A DNA stretch of 38,940 nt from assembly GCA_021153325.1 (NCBI GenBank), contig JAGKTQ010000023.1, positions 1-38,940 of the forward strand. Direction: 5' to 3'. The translations under genes were made by a program, and so were the position numbers. The notes under the pieces were generated by a model. That model saw only the letters and a program-made list of their open reading frames with translations, had not been told where the DNA came from and made no database searches. Position 1 is the stretch's first letter. Every line of letters starts with the position of its first letter. Origin of the DNA: Lachnospiraceae bacterium. Its GTDB lineage: Bacteria; Bacillota; Clostridia; Lachnospirales; Lachnospiraceae. Below, one piece after another: positions 22,690-30,734 of the stretch.

Positions 22690-25262
22690 AAAAATTAGTA
22701 ATCGGAATTTTAGCCCATGTTGATGCGGGTAAAACAACTTTATCAGAGGCAATGCTGTACAAATGCGGCAGTATAAGGAGCTTGGGAAGAGTAGATAATC
22801 GGGACGCCTTTTTGGATACTTTTACTTTGGAAAGGGAGCGGGGGATTACTATTTTTTCCAAGCAGGCTAAGATGAAGGTGACAGATGCGGATATTACGCT
22901 TTTGGATACGCCCGGACATGTGGATTTTTCTTCAGAAATGGAACGGACTCTACAAGTATTGGATTATGCTATTTTGGTAATCAATGGTGCAGATGGTGTG
23001 CAGGGGCATACCGCTACTTTGTGGAGTCTTCTGAAGAAATATAAAATTCCGGTTTTTCTTTTTGTCAATAAAATGGATCAGATCGGAACAGATCCAAAGA
23101 AACTTTTGGAAGAATTACAATTTCGATTAAGTGAAAATTGCATAGACTTTTCTGAAAAAAGCGAAAAAATTTATGAACAGATGGCAATGACGGAGGAAGC
23201 TGCATTGGAGCAGTTCCTTGAACAGGGTAAACTGGAAGACGATACGATAAGGGAGCTTATTTCGGAACGAAAGATTTTCCCCTGTTTCTTTGGCTCGGCA
23301 CTGAAGCTGACCGGAGTGGACGCCTTTTTAGAAGGCTTGGGAGCTTACACAAAAGGGAAGCAATTTCCGGAAGAGTTTGGTGCAAAGGTATTTAAGATCA
23401 CAAGAGATGAGCAGGGCAATCGCCTGACCTTTATGAAGATCACCGGCGGCAGCTTGAAGGTAAAAAGTATTCTTTATGGAGAAGAAAAGGTCAATCAGAT
23501 CCGCATTTATTCCGGCGAAAAATATGAGGTAACAGGAGAAGTGCAGGCAGGGGATGTCTGCGCGGTAACAGGACCGATGGAAACCTTTGCAGGACAAGGC
23601 ATTGGTGTGGAAGAGGCAACCGGTGTACCAATATTGGAACCGGTACTCACCTGTCAGATTCTGTTGCCCGACGGATGTGATGCGGCAGTGATGCTGCCGA
23701 AGCTTAGACAACTGGAGGAAGAAGACCCACAGCTTCATATTGTATGGAAGGAGAGCTTACAGGAAATTCAGGCACAGATCATGGGTGAAGTACAGATTGA
23801 GATTTTAAAAAGTCTGATCCTGGAGCGGTTTGGTGTTTCCGTAGAGTTTGGAACAGGGAATATTGTATATAAAGAAACGATTCAAAATGCAGTAGAAGGC
23901 GTAGGACATTTTGAGCCATTAAAACATTATGCGGAAGTGCATCTATTATTAGAACCGGCAGAAGCAGGAAGTGGGCTGTCCTTTTTTACAGACTGCAGTG
24001 AAGATATGCTCGCAAAAAACTGGCAGAGACTCATTCTTACTCATTTGGAAGAAAAAGAGCATAAGGGCGTGCTGACAGGTTCTGGCATTACCGATATGAA
24101 GATTACATTGGTGGCTGGCAGAGCGCATCAGAAACATACTGAGGGCGGAGATTTCAGGCAGGCAACGTATCGCGCTTTAAGACAGGGGTTAAAACAGGCA
24201 GAGAGTGTCCTTTTGGAGCCATACTATGAGTTCCGTCTGGAAGTACCGGAGGCAGTTATTGGCAGGGCAATGACGGACTTGGAAAAACGTTCTGGTACTT
24301 TTGAAATGGCAGGCAATCAAGATGGCACTGCAGTATTGAACGGAGTCGTACCAGCAGTGACAATGCAGGATTATCAAAAGGAAGTGCATGCTTACACGAA
24401 GGGGCAGGGCAGGCTGTTTTTGACGTTAAAAGGGTATCTGCCTTGTCATAATGCGGAAGAAGTCATAGAACGTATCGGATACGATTCTGAACGGGATATG
24501 GAAAATCCTACCAGCTCAGTATTTTGTGCACATGGCGCAGGTTATGTGGTGGAATGGGATCAGGTAAAGGAATACATGCATGTAGATAGTGGTATTGTTT
24601 TTCCGGATCGTTTCGATGAGAGCGGGGAGGCAGAAGCGGAAAAACAGAAGACTCACGCTTCTTGTGTAGAACTGACTATAGGAACGGAAGAAATAGACCA
24701 GATATTAGAGCGGACATTTCATGCCAATACAAAGGAGAAAGCAAACGGCAGGGAAAGAACACCATGGAGAAGAAAAGGTGCTGCTATTCCTGCGAGAACA
24801 ACAGAATGGAAGCCAAGACCGATAGAAAAGAAGGAAGAATATCTGTTGGTAGATGGTTACAATATTATTTTTGCATGGAACGAGCTTTCTGAGCTTGCAA
24901 AGATCAATATAGATAGTGCAAGAGGGCAGCTTTTGGATATTTTGTGTGATTATCAGGCAATGAAGGGATGCCATTTGATCGCTGTGTTTGATGCGTATCG
25001 TGTAAAGGGACATGCAGAGGAGCTTACAAATTACCACAATATTCATGTTGTATATACAAAGGAAGCAGAAACAGCTGACAGATACATTGAGAAATTTGCC
25101 CATGAAAATGGGAGAAAATACAAGGTCACGGTAGCGACTTCTGACGGACTTGAGCAGATCATTATAAGAGGGCAGGGATGTCTTCTTATGTCGGCAAGAG
25201 AATTTGAAGAAGAAGTGGCACGGACAAAACAGTTCGTGCGGGAAGAATACTTAGAGAAATAG
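22686..25262 (+). CDS. TetM-like ribosomal-protection GTPase fused to an NYN (Rae1/YacP-like) domain
   Basis: The 858-aa protein has two parts. Residues 1 to about 640 form an EF-G/TetM-like translational GTPase: G1 AHVDAGKTT (10-18), RERGITI switch, G3 DTPGHVD (74-80), G4 NKMD (128-131), and TetM-type domains II-V (for example ILLPDGCD, GSGITDMKITLVAGRAHQKHTEGGDFRQ, LLEPYYEFRLEVPE, LKGYLPCHNAEEVIERIGYD). After a basic linker (about 680-716), residues 720-858 form an NYN/YacP nuclease-like domain (LLVDGYNIIFAWNEL, LIAVFDAYRV, TKEAETADRYIE, VATSDGLEQ). All four acidic positions are present: D723, D769, D798 and D820. The protein probably acts at the ribosomal A site. It sits among chromosomal genes with no mobile flanks, so acquired tetracycline resistance is not implied. 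It is translationally coupled to the SDR gene by ATGA. Confidence 0.9.
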   Translation: MKKLVIGILAHVDAGKTTLSEAMLYKCGSIRSLGRVDNRDAFLDTFTLERERGITIFSKQAKMKVTDADITLLDTPGHVDFSSEMERTLQVLDYAILVINGADGVQGHTATLWSLLKKYKIPVFLFVNKMDQIGTDPKKLLEELQFRLSENCIDFSEKSEKIYEQMAMTEEAALEQFLEQGKLEDDTIRELISERKIFPCFFGSALKLTGVDAFLEGLGAYTKGKQFPEEFGAKVFKITRDEQGNRLTFMKITGGSLKVKSILYGEEKVNQIRIYSGEKYEVTGEVQAGDVCAVTGPMETFAGQGIGVEEATGVPILEPVLTCQILLPDGCDAAVMLPKLRQLEEEDPQLHIVWKESLQEIQAQIMGEVQIEILKSLILERFGVSVEFGTGNIVYKETIQNAVEGVGHFEPLKHYAEVHLLLEPAEAGSGLSFFTDCSEDMLAKNWQRLILTHLEEKEHKGVLTGSGITDMKITLVAGRAHQKHTEGGDFRQATYRALRQGLKQAESVLLEPYYEFRLEVPEAVIGRAMTDLEKRSGTFEMAGNQDGTAVLNGVVPAVTMQDYQKEVHAYTKGQGRLFLTLKGYLPCHNAEEVIERIGYDSERDMENPTSSVFCAHGAGYVVEWDQVKEYMHVDSGIVFPDRFDESGEAEAEKQKTHASCVELTIGTEEIDQILERTFHANTKEKANGRERTPWRRKGAAIPARTTEWKPRPIEKKEEYLLVDGYNIIFAWNELSELAKINIDSARGQLLDILCDYQAMKGCHLIAVFDAYRVKGHAEELTNYHNIHVVYTKEAETADRYIEKFAHENGRKYKVTVATSDGLEQIIIRGQGCLLMSAREFEEEVARTKQFVREEYLEK

Positions 25263-25279
25263 AAGAAGTGAGGAGAATC

Positions 25280-26659
25280 ATGTTTCCAATAGAATTTACG
25301 GAAAGAATGAAGACAATGCTTGGAGGAGAATATGAGGCATTTCTTGCAAGCTATGATAGACCAAAGAGTCAGGCACTTAGAGTCAATACGTTAAAGGGCA
25401 GCAGGGAAAAATTTATGGAAACAGCGCCGTTTTCTCTGAGACCAGTTTTATGGGAGAAAAATGGCTTTTATTATGAAGAGGATGACAGACCGGGAAAACA
25501 TCCTTATCATGAAGCCGGAGTTTATTATATTCAGGAGGCAAGTGCACAAGTGCCAGCAGCTTTATTGGAGGCAAAGCCGGGAGAAAAGGTGCTTGATCTG
25601 TGTGCAGCACCGGGTGGAAAAAGTACCCAGATCGCAGCGGCAATGCAGGGAGAAGGGGTACTGATCTGCAATGAGATCCATCCGGCAAGGGCGAAAATAC
25701 TTTCGGAGAATATTGAAAGAATGGGAATCTGCAATGCCATTGTTACGAACGAATCTCCGCAGACGCTGGCAGATACTTTTACAGAATATTTTGACAGGAT
25801 CATGGTGGACGCACCTTGTTCCGGAGAAGGTATGTTCCGAAAAAATGAAGAAGCAACGCAGGAGTGGAGTACAGAAAATGTAGCCATCTGTGCAGACAGA
25901 CAGGATGAAATTTTAGCGTGTGCAGCAAAAATGCTGCGACCGGGAGGAAGGATCGTGTATTCGACCTGCACATTTGCACCAGAGGAAAATGAAGGCAGTA
26001 TCAGCCGTTTCTTAAAGCAGCATGAAGATTTTCGCATGGTAGAAGCTTCAAAAACAGAAGGTATGGAAGGCGGCAGGGCAGAATGGACGAAAGAGCCTGT
26101 GGAAGGATTGGAACATACGATAAGACTGTTTCCACATAAAATAGAGGGAGAGGGTCATTTTGCAGCCGTACTGGAAAAGATCGGAGAAGTGACAGACGCT
26201 TATCAAGGATATTGTCGGAATGGAGAACAGAAAGGACTTGCCAAAAAAGAGTGCAAGGAATATGTACAGTTCGAACAGGAAAGTTTGAAAACAGAACTGG
26301 ATGGCGTTTTCTTGAAATTTGGAGAGCAGCTTTATCTGGTACCAGAAGGAACGCCGGGATTAAAAGGACTTAAAGTGTTAAGACCGGGATTGCATTTGGG
26401 AACGATAAAGAAGAACCGTTTTGAACCGGCGCATGCGTTGGCACTCTTTTTAAGACCGGAGGAAGCAAAATACAGTTTAGGACTTTCTGGAAAAGCAAAA
26501 GAACCTGCAGATTTTATAGAAGGGATGACGCTGCAGGCAGAAGGGGAAAAGGGATGGTATTTGCTCACTGTTGATGGTTACAGTTTAGGTTGGGGAAAAC
26601 TGGCAGGAGGCATTATGAAAAACCATTATCCAAAGGGATTACGAAGAAAATTGCAATAA
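25280..26659 (+). CDS. RsmF-like 16S rRNA m5C methyltransferase
   Basis: The 459-aa RsmB/NOP/RsmF family protein uses SAM to methylate cytosine C5 in rRNA. Motifs are the SAM-binding LDLCAAPGGKSTQIAAAM, CNEIHPARAKILSENIERMG, VDAPCSGEGMFRKN (motif IV, with Cys) and YSTCTFAPEENEG (motif VI, catalytic Cys). The C-terminal third (about 290-459) is the RsmF-specific domain and a PUA-like tail (GWGKLAGGIMKNHYPKGLRR). The start at 25280 follows GAGGAG directly; a GTG four codons earlier is part of that ribosome-binding site. It is close behind the GTPase-NYN gene (17-bp gap), so the two ribosome-related genes are likely co-transcribed. Confidence 0.93.
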   Translation: MFPIEFTERMKTMLGGEYEAFLASYDRPKSQALRVNTLKGSREKFMETAPFSLRPVLWEKNGFYYEEDDRPGKHPYHEAGVYYIQEASAQVPAALLEAKPGEKVLDLCAAPGGKSTQIAAAMQGEGVLICNEIHPARAKILSENIERMGICNAIVTNESPQTLADTFTEYFDRIMVDAPCSGEGMFRKNEEATQEWSTENVAICADRQDEILACAAKMLRPGGRIVYSTCTFAPEENEGSISRFLKQHEDFRMVEASKTEGMEGGRAEWTKEPVEGLEHTIRLFPHKIEGEGHFAAVLEKIGEVTDAYQGYCRNGEQKGLAKKECKEYVQFEQESLKTELDGVFLKFGEQLYLVPEGTPGLKGLKVLRPGLHLGTIKKNRFEPAHALALFLRPEEAKYSLGLSGKAKEPADFIEGMTLQAEGEKGWYLLTVDGYSLGWGKLAGGIMKNHYPKGLRRKLQ

Positions 26660-26696
26660 TTTGTCGACGAAAAGTTTAAATTGTTTGAAAAATGTA

Positions 26697-26725
26697 TTGA
26701 CAATTTGAAAGAATTAGACTATTTT
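26697..26725 (+). promoter_or_regulatory. Probable promoter of the amino acid ABC operon
   Basis: TTGACA (26697-26702) and TATTTT (26720-26725) with a 17-bp spacer. The -35 box is perfect and the -10 box is weak. Confidence 0.45.
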
Positions 26726-26741
26726 ATAAAATAAGTTAAGC

Positions 26742-26778
26742 AAAGGCGCTTCACTGGCTATGACAGTGGGGCGCCTTT
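26742..26778 (+). promoter_or_regulatory. Long leader hairpin before the ABC operon
   Basis: The 26742-26756 arm pairs over 15 positions (two G-U pairs, no mismatch) with 26764-26778 around a 7-nt loop. It starts about 10 nt after the predicted transcription start. It ends in CTTTCCTAG rather than a T-run, so it is more like a 5'-end stabiliser or regulatory fold than a good terminator for rsmF, though a weak terminator is possible. Confidence 0.55.
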
Positions 26779-26804
26779 CCTAGTTAGAGCAGGAGGACTA
26801 AGAT

Positions 26805-27527
26805 ATGATTAAACTGGAAAATATTAATAAATATTTTGGAGAGCTGCATGTGCTAAAGGATGTAAATCTGGAGGTAAAGGAAGGCGAAAAACTGGTTATT
26901 ATCGGTCCTTCCGGTTCTGGTAAATCGACAACGGTACGCTGTATGAATTTTCTGGAAGAGCCTACAAGTGGTCATGTGTATATTGATGGGCAGGAGTTGA
27001 CAGCGAAAAATAAGACAAAATTGGTTCGGGAAACTACTTCTATGGTATTTCAGCAATTCAATCTCTATCCCCATATGACCGTTTTGAAAAATCTGACTTT
27101 AGCACCAATCAAGCTGCATCATAAAAGCAAAAAGGAAGCAGAGGAGCTTGCATATCATTATTTGGATGTAGTAGGACTTCGGGATAAGGCACATGTGTAT
27201 CCGACTACACTTTCCGGTGGACAGCAGCAAAGGATAGCGATTGCAAGAGCACTATGTGCACAGACAAAAATTATTTTATTTGATGAACCTACATCCGCAC
27301 TAGATCCGGAAACCATTCAGGAAGTATTGGATGTTATGATCAAGCTGGCAAAGGAAAATATTACGATGGTCGTGGTAACACATGAGATGGGATTTGCAAG
27401 GCAAGTGGCAGACCGCGTGGTCTTTATGGCAGATGGCCAGATCATAGAAGAGGGAACACCGGAGCATTTCTTTACCAATCCGAGTAACGAACGAGTAAAA
27501 CAGTTCCTTGGAAAGATTATCCGTTAA
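26805..27527 (+). CDS. Polar amino acid ABC transporter ATP-binding protein
   Basis: The 240-aa ATPase is of the GlnQ/HisP type. Motifs are Walker A GPSGSGKST (33-41), Q-loop VFQQFNLYPHMTVLKN, signature LSGGQQQR, Walker B IILFDEPTSALDPE and H-loop VVTHEMGFA. It powers uptake of a polar amino acid with the lipoprotein and two permeases that follow. AGGAGG lies upstream of the ATG. It is the first gene of a six-gene plus-strand run that ends at 32026. Confidence 0.95.
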   Translation: MIKLENINKYFGELHVLKDVNLEVKEGEKLVIIGPSGSGKSTTVRCMNFLEEPTSGHVYIDGQELTAKNKTKLVRETTSMVFQQFNLYPHMTVLKNLTLAPIKLHHKSKKEAEELAYHYLDVVGLRDKAHVYPTTLSGGQQQRIAIARALCAQTKIILFDEPTSALDPETIQEVLDVMIKLAKENITMVVVTHEMGFARQVADRVVFMADGQIIEEGTPEHFFTNPSNERVKQFLGKIIR

Positions 27528-27544
27528 ATATTTTGCTATCAGGT

Positions 27545-27586
27545 GTACCGATCTACATACAACGGGTCAGACAAAAAGATCGGTGC
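27545..27586 (+). promoter_or_regulatory. Intercistronic stem-loop between ATPase and binding-protein genes
   Basis: GTACCGATCT (27545-27554) pairs with AGATCGGTGC (27577-27586) across a 22-nt loop (10 bp with one G-U pair). A run of T residues follows only after about 13 nt (around 27599-27606). It could adjust the higher expression usually needed for the binding protein. Confidence 0.4.
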
Positions 27587-27622
27587 ATTTGAAATAAATT
27601 TTTTTTGCAGGAGGAAAAAATT

Positions 27623-28558
27623 ATGAAAAAATGGAACAAATGGTTAGCATTAGGAATGTCGGCTGCTATGTCAGTTATGCTTTTGGCAGGTTGTGGAAGC
27701 AGCGAAGAAACAGGAAGCACAGCAGAAACAACAGCGACAGAAGTGACAGCAGACGAAGCAACTGTCGAGGAAACAACAGCAACAGAAGCAGCTCCGGAAG
27801 GTGGCTATTCAGAAGATGTGCAGGCAATCATAGACAGAGGTGTATTGAAAGTTGGTGTAAAAAATGCGGTTGTTGGATTTGGTTATGAAGATCCACTGAC
27901 AGGAGAATATTCCGGTTTGGAAATTGAACTGGCTAAAATGATCGCAGACTATCTTGGTGTGGATGTAGAGTTTACAGCGGTAACAGCGGCAACCAGAACA
28001 GAGCTTTTGGATTCCGGCGATATTGACTGTGTACTGGCAACTTTCACGATCACAGATGAAAGAAAAGAAAGTTGGGATTTCACGACTCCCTATTTTACAG
28101 ACCATGTAGGTGTTTTAGTTGAAAATGCAAGTGGTATTACAAATCTGGAAGGTCTGGTAGATAAAACAGTCGGTGTTTCTTCTGGTTCTACTTCTGCAAA
28201 ATCTTTAGTAAAAGCGATGATCGAAGCAGGATTGATCTCAGGCGATAACTTTGATGAAGAAACTTTTGATCCGGCAACATGGACAGAAGGTGTTACCTTC
28301 CAGCAGTATGACGATTATCCAACTATTTCTACCGGTCTTAGTGCAGGAGAAGTAGATGCATTCTGTGTAGATAAATCCATTTTGGCAATTTATAATACAG
28401 AGACACGTTCTTACATTGAAGAAGAATTTGCTCCACAGGAATACGGTATTGCAACAACAAAAGATTCCGGTTTCTCAGAGCTTTGTGACGAATTGATTCA
28501 GGGATGGCTTGCAGATGGAACTATTGATGCGTTGATCGCAGAGAACGGATTGGATTAA
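27623..28558 (+). CDS. Amino acid ABC transporter substrate-binding lipoprotein
   Basis: The 311-aa solute-binding protein family 3 member has a lipoprotein signal peptide (KKWNKWLALGMSAAMSVMLLAGC, with Cys in an LAGC lipobox). A Thr/Glu/Ala-rich linker of about 35 residues follows, then the binding domain (VLKVGVKNAVVGFGYEDPLTGEYSGLEIELAKMIADYLGV...DSGDIDCVLATFTITDERKESWDFTTPYF). It is anchored outside the membrane and delivers a polar amino acid; the family block suggests the glutamate/glutamine/aspartate group, but specificity is not certain. The start at 27623 follows AGGAGG; a TTG six codons earlier would break the signal peptide. Confidence 0.93.
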   Translation: MKKWNKWLALGMSAAMSVMLLAGCGSSEETGSTAETTATEVTADEATVEETTATEAAPEGGYSEDVQAIIDRGVLKVGVKNAVVGFGYEDPLTGEYSGLEIELAKMIADYLGVDVEFTAVTAATRTELLDSGDIDCVLATFTITDERKESWDFTTPYFTDHVGVLVENASGITNLEGLVDKTVGVSSGSTSAKSLVKAMIEAGLISGDNFDEETFDPATWTEGVTFQQYDDYPTISTGLSAGEVDAFCVDKSILAIYNTETRSYIEEEFAPQEYGIATTKDSGFSELCDELIQGWLADGTIDALIAENGLD

Positions 28559-28604
28559 AGGTCAAAGAATCATTTAAGAAATAAAGGGTAATGGAGGAAG
28601 CAAC

Positions 28605-29327
28605 ATGTCTGGTATTTTTTCTAAAGGAGCATGGCTGAAGGTATGGACGTATCGAAGCACTTTTGGGTTCGGACTGTTAAACACGCTGGAAACAGCTCTG
28701 GCAGGTGTCCTGTTAGCTATGATGATCGGTATTATTTTGGGCCTTATGGCTGCAAGTGAGAAGAAAATTTTAAAAGGTATCAGCCGCGTGTATGTTGAAC
28801 TGATACAAAATACACCGCTGCTTTTGCAGATCTGCTTCCTCTATTATGCACTTGCTTTTTCTGGCAATAGTTTGGGAATCATTGCAACGGGTATGATTTC
28901 GCTTGGCATTTATCATGGTGCTTATATGGCAGAAGTCATTCGTGCAGGAATCGAAGCGATTCCAAAGGGGCAGTCAGAGGCAGCAGCGTCGCAAGGATTT
29001 GGTTATATTGGAAGGATGTATTATGTTATCCTTCCACAGAGTATTAAGATCATTTTACCTCCTATGGTCAATCAGGTAGTGAATCTGGTAAAAAATACTT
29101 CCTGCCTTTACATTATCGGTGGTGCAGATCTGATTTCCTTAACGTATAGCTTTGTTACAGGCGCAACGACAGGTGGTGCATATGCTCCCGCTTATTTAGT
29201 CAGTGGTGCTCTGTTCTTTATCATTTGTTTTCCATTGTCGAAACTGGCAAGTGTATGGGAAAACAATTTAAAGAAACGCGATAAGAAAGTAAACGTAGCA
29301 GGAAACAAAGAGAGGAAGGTGGCATAA
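28605..29327 (+). CDS. Amino acid ABC transporter permease
   Basis: The 240-aa inner-membrane permease of the His/Glu/Gln family (HisM-like) has about 5 membrane segments. The N-terminal part GFGLLNTLETALAGVLLAMMIGIILGL and the conserved EAA loop (EVIRAGIEAIPKGQSEAAASQGFGYIGRMYYVILPQSIKIILPP), which docks onto the ATPase, are clear. ATGGAGGAA lies before the ATG. It pairs with the second permease, which starts 3 bp after its stop. Confidence 0.93.
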   Translation: MSGIFSKGAWLKVWTYRSTFGFGLLNTLETALAGVLLAMMIGIILGLMAASEKKILKGISRVYVELIQNTPLLLQICFLYYALAFSGNSLGIIATGMISLGIYHGAYMAEVIRAGIEAIPKGQSEAAASQGFGYIGRMYYVILPQSIKIILPPMVNQVVNLVKNTSCLYIIGGADLISLTYSFVTGATTGGAYAPAYLVSGALFFIICFPLSKLASVWENNLKKRDKKVNVAGNKERKVA

Positions 29328-29330
29328 ACT

Positions 29331-30113
29331 ATGGATACATTAGAAGCGAGCTTCTCCATTTTAAAAAATTCCTCTATTTGGATATATATTTTAAAAGGAA
29401 CCGCATTTACGTTAGTGATCTCTATTATGGGAATCGTGATCGGAGTGCTGCTTGGTTCGGTGCTGGCACTTGTGAGAAATTATTGCAATACGCCTAAGAC
29501 CATTATTTTTCGCTGGATTGCCACGATCTACATAGAGATATTCCGTAATACACCGCATTTGCTATGGATATTCATTTGCCTTGTATTTTGCCCGTGTCCG
29601 GAAATTTTTTCACAAAAAATGCTGGGACTTACTTCGGTAGAGACCAAGCTTTTATTTAAAGCCGGAGTAGCACTTGTTTTAGTTACTTCTGCGGCAGTAG
29701 CAGAAATTATCCGAGGTGGTCTGAATGCGATACCGGAAGGACAGTTCGAGGCAGGTCATTCACAAGGTTTTCATTCGGTGCAGATCATGATCTATATTGT
29801 GTTGCCACAGGCTTTTAAAAAAGTAATTCCTACCTTGCTCAGTCAGGTCATTACTACGATCAAAGACTCTTCTTATATTGCCAATGTTGCAACGATCGAG
29901 TTGATGGCAAGAGTAAAAAAAATACTGAGTTCTGCTAATATGTATAACGGAACCGGAACGATTAATGTTTCTGATGTATTTGTTTTATTCGGTCTGGCGG
30001 CAGCCATTTATTTTATTATTAATTTCAGTATATCCTGTGTAGTACGGGGCATGCAGAAGCAAAATAAACAGGCGGACAGAGCCGTGCTTGAAAATATCAA
30101 TATGGAATGTTAA
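29331..30113 (+). CDS. Amino acid ABC transporter permease, second subunit
   Basis: The 260-aa permease, partner of the preceding one, has the family EAA loop EIIRGGLNAIPEGQFEAGHSQGFHSVQIMIYIVLPQAFKKVIPT and IEIFRNTPHLLWIFI. It carries an unusual Cys- and Pro-rich stretch (LVFCPCPEIF) in the loop after the second or third helix, unlike the first permease. It probably forms a heterodimeric channel with it. The next gene starts 21 bp downstream. Confidence 0.93.
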   Translation: MDTLEASFSILKNSSIWIYILKGTAFTLVISIMGIVIGVLLGSVLALVRNYCNTPKTIIFRWIATIYIEIFRNTPHLLWIFICLVFCPCPEIFSQKMLGLTSVETKLLFKAGVALVLVTSAAVAEIIRGGLNAIPEGQFEAGHSQGFHSVQIMIYIVLPQAFKKVIPTLLSQVITTIKDSSYIANVATIELMARVKKILSSANMYNGTGTINVSDVFVLFGLAAAIYFIINFSISCVVRGMQKQNKQADRAVLENINMEC

Positions 30114-30134
30114 AGAAAGAATAGGGGATTGGCT

Positions 30135-30734
30135 ATGGAACAATATGTAGTAACCATATCAAGACAGTTTGGCAGTATGGGGCGTACGATTGCAGCGGAA
30201 ATGTCCAAAAAGCTTGGCATAGACTATTTAGACAGAGATATTGTAGAAGCAACAGCAGAAAGAATGGGACAGTCGGTTAAGTTCATCAGTGATGAGGAAG
30301 AGCAGTCAAAGTCTTTTCTTCTGAAAAAGATATATCCTTTTAATATGGGAATTTACAGTATTACGGATGAAATCTTTGCAGTACAGAAAAATATCATAAG
30401 AGATATGGCAAAGAAGGAATCCTGTATTATTGTAGGAAGATGTGCGGACAGTATTTTAAGAGACTTTGAAAATCATTTGAATATTTATATTTATGCACCT
30501 TATGAAGCAAGACTTCATAACTGTGTCCATGAACTTATGATGGACGAAAAGGTAGCAAAAAAGATGATAAAAGAAGTGGATTTGGCAAGAGCAAATTATC
30601 AGAAAAAATATTGTCCAGAAGTAAAAAGTGTCTTTGATAATAAAGATATTATGATCGACAGTAGTAAATTTGGTATAGAGGGAACCGCGGATTTATTATC
30701 CCAAATTGTGATGAGTAGATGGGGAAAAAATTAA
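30135..30734 (+). CDS. Cytidylate-kinase-like protein
   Basis: The 199-aa protein belongs to the cytidylate-kinase-like family by its opening YVVTISRQFGSMGRTIAAEMSKKLGIDYLDRDIVEATAERMG and the CIIVGRCADSILRDFENHLNIYIYAPYEARL block. The P-loop is the family's altered form (RQFGSMGR) with no Walker lysine, so ordinary CMP kinase activity is doubtful. These proteins are common in Clostridia and their role is unknown. ATG 30135 follows AGGGGA. Its 3' end overlaps the next gene by 16 nt, so the pair is translationally linked and belongs to the ABC transporter run. Confidence 0.85.
   Translation: MEQYVVTISRQFGSMGRTIAAEMSKKLGIDYLDRDIVEATAERMGQSVKFISDEEEQSKSFLLKKIYPFNMGIYSITDEIFAVQKNIIRDMAKKESCIIVGRCADSILRDFENHLNIYIYAPYEARLHNCVHELMMDEKVAKKMIKEVDLARANYQKKYCPEVKSVFDNKDIMIDSSKFGIEGTADLLSQIVMSRWGKN

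Noticed and set aside
22686..25262. Acquired tetracycline resistance gene
   Set aside because: The GTPase resembles TetM/TetW in layout, but it is diverged in domain IV, carries an extra NYN domain, and lies among chromosomal housekeeping genes without transposase, integrase or a tet leader peptide.
25531..26037. 168-codon frame antisense to the RsmF-like gene
   Set aside because: It is a shadow of the conserved methyltransferase core with no start signals.
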